Assembly: GCA_039583345.1 (NCBI GenBank)
Contig: JAZDSJ010000012.1
Span: 62,001-126,000, forward strand
DNA length: 64,000 nucleotides
Source: Tectiglobus diatomicola
GTDB taxonomy: Bacteria; Pseudomonadota; Alphaproteobacteria; Rhizobiales; Hyphomicrobiaceae
Direction of reading: 5' to 3'
Shown here one piece after another: positions 40,352-50,226 of the stretch (within the stretch, counting starts at the first letter, position 1; every line of letters starts with the position of its first letter). The translations under genes were made by a program, and so were the position numbers. Below the pieces are notes generated by a model, which saw only the letters and a program-made list of their open reading frames with translations, had not been told where the DNA came from and made no database searches.

Positions 40352-41290
40352 GAGAGACCTTAACCTTTATTTAAAAAATATTCTAATTAATTTTTGTTAA
40401 GGTTGAAAATACTATGCTTTAAGTTTCCTCACACAGTTTTCCAAAACTAAGAGTGCGCTACTTAATATAACACCTTGAAACATAGTGATTTGTATAATTA
40501 TAATGCAATGTGCCATATAGCTCTTAGTTAATATACCAAAGTTATATGTAAAAATATACGTTTTTGACAAATTATGTTCCGGATGCTATTTTATAATGTT
40601 AAAGTAAACTTCACTTGAATTGCAAGCTTACTTTCACAAAAGCCTATATTAGACTACGTGAAACTCACCGATTACAGAATTTGAGTTGACACGACTAATA
40701 TCTGTTCGAAAACTATTTAGCTATGTCAGCCTCATTAAAAAGTCCTCATATGAATGAGGTCAGCTATGATTAAACAAGCTCTAAATTTATAGGAATTGAT
40801 ATAAAGGCTTTTACAATACAGTTAAAGTCGAACAACTCTTGTGTTCACTCTTTAAAATTGATGATTAGTGAAAATAGTATTGGATTTTAATTTGTCCCAA
40901 ACTTTTCTAGTAAACTTTTGTAATTACCTGAAGCAGTAAAGTTTCCATTTTAGAAATTAAACACTCACTAAAATTATATATTCTGAAACCTTTAACCAAA
41001 TCCAATACTAATATCTAAAGATGGTACTGCACACATCTATGATAGGCTTTGACATTTTAGGTCTGCATTCTAAAATATATCCTAGTTTTTGTAATCTCAT
41101 CATTCCCATGTTTTATGGAAAAAAGTCATAATAGCCTAACTTTTTGTCTTACGCATTAGGACAGAAATCTGGGTATAAAAGTAATACTAGGTAATTTATG
41201 AAAATCTAAATAATAAAAACCACACGATAGTAAGATGGGTAAAGACCACAGAGAATTGAGCTACTAATGTGGAAGGAGAACGCATTGATT
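40352..41290. other. Gene-free spacer (about 940 bases)
   Basis: AT-rich; no reading frame or repeat recognised. Confidence 0.5.
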
Positions 41291-41364
41291 TGGAGCGGGT
41301 GATGGGAATCGAACCCACGTCTTCAGCTTGGAAGGCTGTGGCTCTACCATTGAGCTACACCCGC
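41291..41364 (-). tRNA. tRNA-Gly (anticodon UCC)
   Basis: On the minus strand, acceptor GCGGGTG (5' end at 41364) pairs with CACCCGC, with discriminator U and encoded CCA. The anticodon loop CTTCCAA carries UCC; the stem is four pairs plus one A-A mismatch at its top (ACAGC/GCTGA). The T loop reads GTTCGATTC. It reads GGA/GGG codons. Confidence 0.94.
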
Positions 41365-41590
41365 AGTGGAGGTTTAAATATTCCATTCTAAATAACACGT
41401 TTTTAATTAGATAGCTACTAATAATGTGTTTGGAAATCTTACAAAACTTAATAAAGGTATGTATTACTTGTTGGATCTAGTCAGATCATATGACTAAGTA
41501 TTCGTTATAATATGACAATATCGTAATGTTATATATATAACCAATGTCAGGTTCACGTGCTCTATTGTTACTGAAATATCATTGTGATAC

Positions 41591-42508
41591 TTAGAGAGGG
41601 CGTCGGCCAAAGTCTGGCACGTTGGTATCCTGACCAGCATCAACTATAGCTTGGCGAATGTTGCGGGAATTATTAAAAATTTGTAGCATCCTATCACCGT
41701 CTCCATAGCGAATCGCACGTTGAAGATCCGTCAAGTCCTCAGTAAAGCGGCCTAGCATCTCTAAAACAGCTTCCTTGTTATTAAGAAAAATATCACGCCA
41801 CATTGTTGGATCTGAGGCAGCAATACGTGTAAAATCTCTAAAGCCACCAGCAGAATACTTAATGACCTCAGCATTACTGATCCGCTCGAGGTGATCAGCT
41901 GTTTTGACAATGTTATAAGCAATAAGATGTGGAAGATGTGATGTTATTGCGAGTACTAAATCATGGTGCTCTGCTGACATAATCTGAACATTTGAACCGA
42001 AGCTTTGCCAAAAAGATACTAGCTTAGAAACAGCGGATGGCTCTGTACCATCAGGTGGTGTCAGGATGCACCATTTGCTATCAAACAAAGTAGCGAAACC
42101 CGACTCTGGGCCGGATTGTTCTGTTCCAGCAATTGGGTGTGCTGGAACAAAATGAACACCACGAGGCAAATACGGGCTTACATCTATTATAACTGACGAC
42201 TTTACTGATCCAACATCGCTAATGATAGATCCGACTTTAAGCACACTTCCTATAGACTTAGCAATACTTTTATAACTACCAACCGGTATACATAAAATAA
42301 TGAGATCGGCATCCTCAACCGCTTCTGCAGGGTGTTCGTAAATTACATCGACTAATCCTAAACGCATCGCAGTATTACGCGCTTCCGGACTGTGATCCGC
42401 GCCTGAAATTATACTAACACAATTACCTTTCCTAGCAGCATGACTAATGGAAGAACCAAGAAGTCCAAGACCGATAAGTGCTAGTTTTTTGAATTTAAGA
42501 ATGCTCAT
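41591..42508 (-). CDS. tyrC: Prephenate / arogenate (cyclohexadienyl) dehydrogenase
   Basis: A 305-residue NAD(P)-dependent enzyme of tyrosine synthesis. The Rossmann motif is LIGLGLLGSSIS near residue 12, followed by CIPVGSYKSI. The catalytic segment is PAHPIAGTEQSGPESG, and ITSHLPHLIAY contains a conserved histidine. Alphaproteobacterial homologues accept prephenate or arogenate. It starts 11 bases after hisC, the usual order, so they form an operon. Confidence 0.93.
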   Translation of the reverse strand: MSILKFKKLALIGLGLLGSSISHAARKGNCVSIISGADHSPEARNTAMRLGLVDVIYEHPAEAVEDADLIILCIPVGSYKSIAKSIGSVLKVGSIISDVGSVKSSVIIDVSPYLPRGVHFVPAHPIAGTEQSGPESGFATLFDSKWCILTPPDGTEPSAVSKLVSFWQSFGSNVQIMSAEHHDLVLAITSHLPHLIAYNIVKTADHLERISNAEVIKYSAGGFRDFTRIAASDPTMWRDIFLNNKEAVLEMLGRFTEDLTDLQRAIRYGDGDRMLQIFNNSRNIRQAIVDAGQDTNVPDFGRRPL

Positions 42509-42519
42509 AGTAATTGTAG

Positions 42520-43626
42520 TTAACCATTAATAGATATGAATCTTGATAACGTATCAATTAGAATTCTGTTTTCTCGTTCCTTGCCGATTGTTACCCTCAA
42601 ACTGTTGTTTAAACCATAATCTACAGTTCTTCGGCAAATTATTCCGCTATTTTGTAGAAACTTGTTTGCCTTGAAAGCATCATGGCAACCCTCTGGAAAA
42701 TTAATAAGGATAAAATTTCCAACGCTATCTGTCACTTCAAGACCAAGCTTACGAACTTCCTTAGTCAACCATACTAGCCAAATATCATTATGATATCTTG
42801 CGCGCTCCATATGAGCGAAATCCATAATGGCAGCAGCTCCAGCAGAAATTGCCGGGGAATTCACATTGAACGGCCCGCGAACTCTATTTAACACATTTGC
42901 GACTTCAGCTGAACAATAAGCCCAACCCAGACGCAACGCTGCCAGGCCGTGAATTTTTGAAAATGTTCGGGTCATAATTGTATTATATGTTGTTTCTACA
43001 AGCTCAATTACAGCTTTATAATTATCCTGGCATACGTACTCAGCATAAGCACCATCTATGACAAGCAAAATATTGTCAGACAACGATCGGCGTAATCTTC
43101 TCACGTCCTCAATCGATACGAACGTACCAGTTGGATTATTGGGATTAGCTAGAAAGACAATTTTGGTGTTTTTTGTCACATTAGATAATATATTATCAAT
43201 ATCCGCCACAAAATTATTTTCTCTAGAAGCTACCGGTTTTGCACCAGATGCTAATATCACAACTTTATATATTAAAAATCCATACTCTGTGTGAATAGCC
43301 TCATCATTAGCACTCAGATATGATTGGGCAATAAGGCTAAGAAGCTCATCAGAACCGGAACCGCATACTATCTGTGCGGGATTGATGTCATAAACCTCTG
43401 CTATTGCGTTTTTAAGAATTTTGGCAGAACCATCAGGGTATCTCTCAAGATTATCTGAAGATGCTAAATATGCAGCCCTTGCCTTAGGGCTTGGACCGAG
43501 TGGAGTTTCATTAGCAGATAGTACTATTGGCTTCTCATAATTTTTTAGCTTATGACCGCCAGGGACATAAGTTTCTATATCTAGGACACCCTGCCTTGGA
43601 CTAAGACCCAATGAGTTAAGAATCAT
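42520..43626 (-). CDS. hisC: Histidinol-phosphate aminotransferase
   Basis: 368-residue fold-type I PLP aminotransferase. SANETPLGPSPKA, the ANPNNPTGT motif, DGAYAEYV, and the cofactor lysine Lys224 in TFSKIHGLAALRLGW are visible. It acts in histidine synthesis and in many alphaproteobacteria also as aromatic aminotransferase, which suits its position directly before tyrC. Confidence 0.93.
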   Translation of the reverse strand: MILNSLGLSPRQGVLDIETYVPGGHKLKNYEKPIVLSANETPLGPSPKARAAYLASSDNLERYPDGSAKILKNAIAEVYDINPAQIVCGSGSDELLSLIAQSYLSANDEAIHTEYGFLIYKVVILASGAKPVASRENNFVADIDNILSNVTKNTKIVFLANPNNPTGTFVSIEDVRRLRRSLSDNILLVIDGAYAEYVCQDNYKAVIELVETTYNTIMTRTFSKIHGLAALRLGWAYCSAEVANVLNRVRGPFNVNSPAISAGAAAIMDFAHMERARYHNDIWLVWLTKEVRKLGLEVTDSVGNFILINFPEGCHDAFKANKFLQNSGIICRRTVDYGLNNSLRVTIGKERENRILIDTLSRFISING

Positions 43627-44467
43627 TACATTATTGCTTTTATGGTTGGAGTATTTATGTTGCCATAGAACTTACCTAAAGTTCGTCAAGAATAGTGCCC
43701 AATTTGTCCTAAGTAGCTTCCTAAAAAATTCGAATGCCTAAGTACTTAATCACGACAGTAACTTCTCAGAAAATCAAAGAAGAATATGCCCTAATTGTAT
43801 AATTCTTCTAAATCTTAAATCTTGTAATTTTATCTTTTTCTTATTACACGAATTACCCTATTCTTCAGTGACTTATTAGAATAATTTACTACCATACATA
43901 GTACGAAAAACCATATTATATAACGTAAGTGCATACATTATAGTGTCTTATAGTAAAAAGTAGAATTAGCACAGAAATTTCGAGTTCTAAGGAGATGAAT
44001 TGACTAAGCTAGACTTAAAACAAAATCTAAATGGTCGTAACTTAATGGTTTTCAAGGAAGTCGCATTTCAACAAATTATAAAGACAAACGGTCTAAAAGG
44101 CTGTTTGATACTAAATTAAAAGAACCTGATATTTCAATCCTTAGTGTTGTTTAGCTACGCCGCCTACTACATATACTACGCACTACAGCTATGATTTATA
44201 TGTATGGCAATTAACTCTACTCTTCACCAAACTTACCTGCCAGGAAATACATCCCAGCAGGTTGCTTCTTTTAGTATCATATCCTACTAGAGGCTAAACA
44301 TTGTGAACCATTGAAAAATACCTTAACCCAGCATGTTAGAACACTAAATCCTGCTTTTTTAAGTATTTTTTTAATTTCATGATGCAGTAGTTTGCACTAA
44401 AATCACTTTCAGAAGACTTAATAAAGGTTTATTTTTTTAAATATTGCCATCAGTAAAGTCCTTACAC
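43627..44467. other. Gene-free spacer with one short frame
   Basis: AT-rich. A 39-codon frame with an AAGGAG site (44000-44119) is reported as a finding. Nothing else is recognised. Confidence 0.45.
44000..44119 (+). other. Possible small ORF (39 codons) with Shine-Dalgarno
   Basis: TTG at 44000 lies 5 bases after AAGGAG and opens 39 codons to TAA. The product begins with LDLKQNLNGRNLMVF. A faint resemblance to the N-terminus of ornithine carbamoyltransferases (NLxGRxxLxLxD) suggests it could equally be a gene remnant. Low confidence. Confidence 0.2.
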
Positions 44468-46648
44468 TCATTGACGACGGCGCGGCCCATTACGATGTTC
44501 GCGGTTTTTATTTCCTTGGTCGTTTTCTGCGTTATCGTCACGAAGAATTTCTTTTCCTGTTTTCTGATCAACAACTTTCATAGATAAACGTACCTTGCCA
44601 CGATCTTCTACAGCCAAGAGCTTAACATAGACTTCTTGACCTTCGCTAACAACTTCACCAGGATGATTTGGACGGCCTTCATTTGTAAGCTGCGAAACAT
44701 GAACCAACCCATCTTTAGGCCCAAAAAAATTAACGAACGCGCCAAAATCCATCAATTTAACAACTTTACCCTTGTAGATTGCCCCAACTTCAGGCTCTGT
44801 TGTGATTTCATTTATACGAATTAATGCAGCTTCAATAATCTTACGGCTAGTTCCTGCAATTTTAACAGTACCATCATCCTCAATGTCAATTTTCGCACCG
44901 CTGTCTTCGACTATAGATCGAATAACGGAACCACCCGATCCTATTACCTCGCGAATCTTATCAGTTGGGATGGTTATAGTCTCAATACGCGGCGCATGGT
45001 CGCCAACATCATCACGTGCACTTTCTAAAGCTTTAGCCATCTCATTTAAGATGTGTAATCGACCCTCTTTGGCCTGTTCCAAAGCGACCTTCATAATATC
45101 ACTTGTAATACCAGTGATTTTAATATCCATTTGTAAAGAAGTTATACCCTTGATGGTTCCTGTCACCTTGAAGTCCATGTCACCAAGATGGTCTTCATCC
45201 CCAAGAATATCTGAAAGAACAACAAATTTATCCCCTTCCTTGATAAGCCCCATAGCAATTCCAGCAACAGGACGCTTTAAAGGTATACCTGCATCCATCA
45301 TAGCTAAAGACGCACCGCACACACTAGCCATAGAAGACGAACCGTTAGATTCTGTAATTTCTGATACAACGCGCACTGTATAAGGAAATTCACAAGCATC
45401 TGGAAACAAAGGGTTAATTGCGCGCCAAGCAAGCTTGCCATGACCAATCTCTCGTCGACCAGGTGAACCTATTCGGCCAGTCTCTCCGACAGAGAATGGT
45501 GGGAAGTTGTAATGTAGCATGAAGCGCTCTTTATATGTGCCACCTAAGCTATCAACAAACTGTTCATCATCGCCAGTTCCAAGCGTAGCAACAACAAGTG
45601 CTTGAGTTTCCCCGCGAGTAAATAATGCAGAACCATGCGTGCGTGGTAAAACATTTACTTCAGAAAGAATTGGTCGAACCGTTGTCAAACCACGACCGTC
45701 AATACGTGTATGATTTTTTAAGATATCATTTCGGACAATATCTGATTTCAGCTCCTTAAACACATCGCCAAGAAGAACAGCCTGTGATCCATCATCCTCG
45801 TCCAAAATGAGTTCATTAAAAACCTTGGTCTTCGCAGCGTCAATTTTATCTTGACGCACCTGTTTACCTGGTGTCGCGAAAGCATCACGCAACTCAACTT
45901 CGACAAGACTTCTGACTTTATATTCATATTTGCTCTTATCTGGAAACTCTATATTCCAAGGCTCTTTTGCTGTTGTTTCCGCTAATTTAATTATACAGTC
46001 TATGACAGGCTGAAAGTGTTTGTAGCCAAACATAACTGCATCTAGCATTTCCGATTCAGGAAGCTCATTAGCCTCGGATTCCACCATCATTACGGCGTCC
46101 TGGGTACCAGCCACAACAAGATCTAAATCGGTTGTAGACATCTCATCTATCAACGGATTAAGGACGAATTCACCATCAAGTTTACCAACTCTAGCTGCGC
46201 CGATAGGACCTAAAAAAGGCAACCCAGATAATGTCAGAGCAGCACTAGCTGCAACCAACGCAAGTATATCAGGATCATTTTCATTGTCGTATGACAAAAC
46301 ACTAATTATTACTTGTGTTTCATTTTTGAAACCTTCCACAAACAATGGCCTGAGAGGGCGGTCGATCAAACGAGAGATTAAGGTTTCTTTTTCAGTAGGG
46401 CGCCCCTCGCGCTTAAAAAAGCCGCCGGGAATCTTACCCGCTGCGTAGCTTTTTTCTTGGTAATTAACAGTAAGCGGAAAGAAATCTATATCAGGGCGTG
46501 CGTTTTTAGCAGCTACAACTGTTGCAAGCACGCTTGTTTCACCATATTGGGCTAGAACAGCCGCGTCGGCTTGGCGGGCCAAACGACCAGTCTCAAGTTT
46601 GAGTTTACGACCGCCCCATTCAATTTCCACGCGATGAATGTCAAACAT
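44468..46648 (-). CDS. pnp: Polyribonucleotide nucleotidyltransferase
   Basis: A 726-residue phosphorolytic 3' exoribonuclease of the degradosome. Two RNase PH domains (about 1-230 and 300-540) include EKETLISRLIDRPLRPLF and the active-site region GDMDFKVTGT. A KH domain follows (about 553-612, IREVIGSGGSVIRSI), then an S1 domain (about 620-690, GAIYKGKVVKLMDFGAFV). The C-terminus is charged. Complete. Downstream of rpsO on the same strand, the standard arrangement, with a hairpin in the spacer. Confidence 0.98.
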   Translation of the reverse strand: MFDIHRVEIEWGGRKLKLETGRLARQADAAVLAQYGETSVLATVVAAKNARPDIDFFPLTVNYQEKSYAAGKIPGGFFKREGRPTEKETLISRLIDRPLRPLFVEGFKNETQVIISVLSYDNENDPDILALVAASAALTLSGLPFLGPIGAARVGKLDGEFVLNPLIDEMSTTDLDLVVAGTQDAVMMVESEANELPESEMLDAVMFGYKHFQPVIDCIIKLAETTAKEPWNIEFPDKSKYEYKVRSLVEVELRDAFATPGKQVRQDKIDAAKTKVFNELILDEDDGSQAVLLGDVFKELKSDIVRNDILKNHTRIDGRGLTTVRPILSEVNVLPRTHGSALFTRGETQALVVATLGTGDDEQFVDSLGGTYKERFMLHYNFPPFSVGETGRIGSPGRREIGHGKLAWRAINPLFPDACEFPYTVRVVSEITESNGSSSMASVCGASLAMMDAGIPLKRPVAGIAMGLIKEGDKFVVLSDILGDEDHLGDMDFKVTGTIKGITSLQMDIKITGITSDIMKVALEQAKEGRLHILNEMAKALESARDDVGDHAPRIETITIPTDKIREVIGSGGSVIRSIVEDSGAKIDIEDDGTVKIAGTSRKIIEAALIRINEITTEPEVGAIYKGKVVKLMDFGAFVNFFGPKDGLVHVSQLTNEGRPNHPGEVVSEGQEVYVKLLAVEDRGKVRLSMKVVDQKTGKEILRDDNAENDQGNKNREHRNGPRRRQ

Positions 46649-46820
46649 AATGTACTTTCGCTTCTATTTCTATTTTAGCTGTCACCTGCGAGCTAAACAA
46701 CATGCTCGAAATGTTTGCCATGTATACTTTCGTGTAATAAAATTTATTCACGTGTCTAGTGCATATACTCAGTTTCAAAAGGCAGGCCTGCTTGTTTCGT
46801 AATCCATCTCATATATGGAC

Positions 46821-46855
46821 GCACAACGTATGCTTTAGGAAAAGCCACGTTGTGC
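46821..46855 (-). promoter_or_regulatory. Long hairpin between rpsO and pnp
   Basis: GCACAACGT (46821-46829) pairs perfectly with ACGTTGTGC (46847-46855); the loop holds a second small stem (GCTTT/AAAGC). It lies in the rpsO-pnp spacer, where many bacteria have an RNase III site or terminator that governs pnp autocontrol. No T run follows on the minus strand, so processing is more likely than termination. Confidence 0.6.
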
Positions 46856-46912
46856 GTTTCTCAGAAACCATCGCGACTATCATCCTCATATAAGATTGAA
46901 GACGACTAGATA

Positions 46913-47182
46913 TCAGCGACGAATTCCCAATCTCTGAATAATGCCTTTGTATCGGGAGTTGCTTTTTGATTTCACGTAATCCAATAATTGTCTACGTAGA
47001 CTAACCATCTTTAACAATCCACGTCTTGAATGATTGTCTTTCTTATGGAATTTAAAATGATCAGTCAAATTATTGATGCGCTCCGTCAATATGGCAATTT
47101 GAACCTCAGGCGAACCTGTATCTCCATCTTTAATTGCATTGGTTTTAATTATTTCAGCTTTACGCTCAGCTGTTATCGACAT
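46913..47182 (-). CDS. rpsO: 30S ribosomal protein S15
   Basis: 89 residues from the ATG at 47180-47182, which AAGGATTT precedes at the right distance; the frame extends 24 codons further upstream without support. Family sequence: MSITAERKAEII, GDTGSPEVQIAILTERI, HKKDNHSRRGLLKMV and a final basic segment. It binds 16S rRNA and bridges the subunits. truB, the usual upstream neighbour, is not present. Confidence 0.97.
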   Translation of the reverse strand: MSITAERKAEIIKTNAIKDGDTGSPEVQIAILTERINNLTDHFKFHKKDNHSRRGLLKMVSLRRQLLDYVKSKSNSRYKGIIQRLGIRR

Positions 47183-47589
47183 CTCAAAATCCTTCCCAGA
47201 AAGTTGCTGTAGTTTCTGTTCGCAAATATATTTAGCCGGGATGTCGTCCAGCATAACGACACTATGAGACCTGATGCAAATAATGACTTAAGGTCCAATC
47301 AAGAAAAAAATAATAGATCTTACCTTAGATACTTATTCGCGAACTAAACTATATGATACTGCACAAATGATAATTAAATATTACATACATGAAGTTGCTG
47401 TAAAAGCGAATTATTTTTCATCATTAAAAGTAGTTATATTAGAGTAATTATTTAATAATAACCAAGATCAAGGCTAACAAAATCAATATTTAATAACCTT
47501 TATGAATCTGAATTCTAAATCTGTAGTAAGCATGTAATCTTAAATAAATTTTTATTTGACACCTAAAACGTGTTGTTACTATTGTATAT
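47183..47589. other. Divergent rpsO / rnpB spacer
   Basis: 407 AT-rich bases with the rnpB promoter at its right end. Nothing else is recognised; no truB remnant. Confidence 0.5.
47556..47585 (+). promoter_or_regulatory. Promoter of RNase P RNA
   Basis: A perfect TTGACA (47556-47561) and TATTGT (47580-47585) are 18 bases apart. The predicted RNA begins 5 bases after the second box. Confidence 0.65.
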
Positions 47590-48003
47590 AGCCAGTTGGC
47601 TGGACGGCCGCATGTAGATATTATCCTTTGGATATGTTCTATTAGAGGAAAGTCCGGGCTCCACGGGAACACGGTGACGGCTAACGGCCGCCGGGGGTGA
47701 CCCTAGGGAAAGTGCCACAGAAAGTAGTCCGCCGAAGCGGACAAGGTAGTCCGCGGCAGTAAGGTTGAAAGGGTGTGGTAAGAGCACACCGCGCATGCCG
47801 GCAACGGATGTGGCAGGGTAAACCCCACCGGGAGCAAAACCGAATAGGGGTGTTAATGAGCTAAGAATTTTGACTCATAGCTGGTTTCCGAGCTTTCACC
47901 CGGGTTGGTTGCTTGAGGTGCTTGGCAACAGGCATCCTAGATGAATGGTCGTCGCAGGAAAATTAAATTTCTTGACAGAACCCGGCTTACAGGCCGACTG
48001 GCT
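47590..48003 (+). ncRNA. rnpB: RNase P RNA (class A)
   Basis: Catalytic RNA that matures tRNA 5' ends. AGCCAGTTGGCT at the 5' end pairs with AGGCCGACTGGCT at the 3' end (helix P1). Universally conserved blocks are present: GAGGAAAGTCCGGGCTCC, CAGGGTAAACCCC-type sequence (47814-47830), ACAGAAAGTAGT, and ACAGAACCCGGCTTA near the 3' end. About 414 nucleotides, followed by five T. Apparent reading frames on either strand across it are spurious. Confidence 0.96.
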
Positions 48004-49230
48004 CTTTTTGCTATAGTTAATGTTAGTTTTATGAAAATTAGCGTTGTGAAATTTACACTATTAACTCAGCTATCGATATTAAGTCGCTACTATGGTTGTG
48101 CCGCTATTAAAGAATTAATTGTTGATCTTAGAGAGTATTATGCTGCTTAAAATGGAGATACAAAAATTTATGAGTTTTCAAGTAACTCCCTTCGCTTTAT
48201 TATTACTATATTGTCACTTGCCTTCTAAAACATACACAAAGGATCTAAATTTGAGATTCTAGTTTTACAATTTAAGTGAGATTATAATCGAAAATAAGTT
48301 GTGACTAAATTTAGTAAATATCGTTAATGTAACTTAGTACCGTAAAATGAACAAATATTTACCCTCGCAATCAGCCTCTCATACTGAAATAAGTACTCGC
48401 ATATAATTTGTGAGTTCAATGCGTCTAAAAATTTTTATTTTCTATATGAAAAATCATATTACTCATAAAGAGTGATCAATGGAAGAAATATGAATATACA
48501 AAATTGATTTCAAACAATTTTACAGTTTATAACGTGAGCCATAAAGTCTGTTAATTAAACAAAAAAGCCTATGGGCAAAATAAATTTTAAGTAATTTTTT
48601 TAGTTTTATATACCTTTAAGAATAAGCACAACGTTCTAAGCTTACATTAAAATTGTTTTATTTTATTAAAAAAATCTCAAAGTACACATCTCATGAAAGT
48701 CATTTGCGTTAATACTCCTTTCATGTTTAACTTCAACAAGTAAGCCTTAAGAACGGCGAAATTCGAGCCATTAAAATATTAAGTATATTTATTAAAAGTA
48801 ATCAACGTAAATAATTGTCGTAGAAATAATATTAAAAGTGATTTTCGTAAAGAAAAAAGTGCTTTTTTAGCTTAAGTTAGTCTTCAGGCTCACTAAAAAA
48901 CTAAGTTCAACTTGTCCTTGCTTGATCATTCCAATGCCATTCTTGAGATCTTCTTCGTAACCACTACATCATAAAGCTGATAGCGATAGTTAATTATTCT
49001 CGTAGTTTTGATTGAAACTTAAATTAGCTTAATAACGGCTGAAGAGTGAATATTTTCGTAATGATCTGCGCTAGCATTAACTAAGAGAAATAATACTTAC
49101 GTTCACAGAAATAAACGTGGCTTATAATACGTTAGATAAAGATGATGCCAAATTCTGGTATTCGTTTATCTTACCTTTGATTTAAGTGCAAAAAGTCGCT
49201 TAGAACTATAGATATGTAAAAGGAGAGACT
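48004..49230. other. Gene-free spacer (about 1.2 kb)
   Basis: Starts with the T run that ends rnpB and finishes with the dusA ribosome binding site. The AT-rich interior has no recognised content. Confidence 0.5.
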
Positions 49231-50226
49231 ATGCAGAATGAAACACATAAATTCTCAGTCGCTCCAATGATGAATTGGACTGATCGACATTGTAGATTTT
49301 TTCATAGACTGATATCGAAACGTGCGTTGCTATACACCGAAATGCTAACTAGCGAGGCAATTATTCACGGTAATCGCAAATCCCTGCTAAAGTTCTCCGA
49401 GAAAGAACATCCTGTAGCTTTGCAACTTGGCGGCTCTAAACCTTCAAACCTAGTTAAGGCGGCCTATATTGGTGAAAATGAAGGCTACGACGAAATTAAC
49501 CTTAACATAGGTTGTCCTTCAGATCGAGTGCAATCCGGTCGTTTTGGCGCCTGTCTCATGTCAGAACCAGAATTAGTTGGTGATTGTGTTTCTGCTATGC
49601 AGGCTATTGTTGATATTCCTGTGACCATTAAGTGCCGTATTGGCATCGACAATCAGAATGTCGCAGAGGACCTTACGCGTTTTATTGAAATAACAGCAGA
49701 TGCTGGTTGTAAAATTTTTATTGTTCATGCACGTAAGGCTTGGCTTAAAGGTCTTAGTCCAAAAGAGAATCGTGATGTTCCACCACTGGATTATGATCGT
49801 GTTTACCAACTCAAAGCATCAAGACCTGATTTAACAATAGTAATTAACGGTGAAATTCGTGATCACAATGCCGCAATGCTCCACCTTAACCATGTCGATG
49901 GTGTTATGCTCGGTCGGGCCGTTTACCATATGCCATATTTATTAGCTGAGGTCGACCAACGATATTTTAATGAGCCGGTGATACCTCATACACGTGAAGA
50001 AATCATTAGAGAAATGCTTAATTACATACAGTCACATCTCGACACGGGAGGACGGCTTCAAGACATAGTGCGTCATATGCTTGGTCTTTATCATGGTCAG
50101 CATGGTGCAAAGGCTTTCAGACGCCACATAACTGAAAATTACAAGCATGGTGGTATTGAAGTGCTTATACAGGCTATGGAACTAACGTCTGAGCAAGTCA
50201 ATAAAACCAAAAGCACAACAACTTAG
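49231..50226 (+). CDS. dusA: tRNA-dihydrouridine synthase A
   Basis: A 331-residue FMN enzyme that reduces uridines 20/20a in tRNA. The N-terminal TIM barrel starts SVAPMMNWTDRHCRFFHRL. LNIGCPSDRVQSGRFGACLM contains the catalytic Cys108, HARKAWLKGLSPKENR is diagnostic for DusA, and GVMLGRAVYHMPYL closes the barrel. AAGGAG lies 6 bases before the ATG. The length is normal. Confidence 0.96.
   Translation: MQNETHKFSVAPMMNWTDRHCRFFHRLISKRALLYTEMLTSEAIIHGNRKSLLKFSEKEHPVALQLGGSKPSNLVKAAYIGENEGYDEINLNIGCPSDRVQSGRFGACLMSEPELVGDCVSAMQAIVDIPVTIKCRIGIDNQNVAEDLTRFIEITADAGCKIFIVHARKAWLKGLSPKENRDVPPLDYDRVYQLKASRPDLTIVINGEIRDHNAAMLHLNHVDGVMLGRAVYHMPYLLAEVDQRYFNEPVIPHTREEIIREMLNYIQSHLDTGGRLQDIVRHMLGLYHGQHGAKAFRRHITENYKHGGIEVLIQAMELTSEQVNKTKSTTT

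Noticed and set aside
44802..45383. 193-codon frame antisense to pnp
   Set aside because: Shadow of the strongly conserved pnp gene; low-complexity Ser/Ile-rich translation without motifs.
47563..47796. Open frames on both strands across RNase P RNA
   Set aside because: They lie over a structured, conserved RNA and have no protein features.
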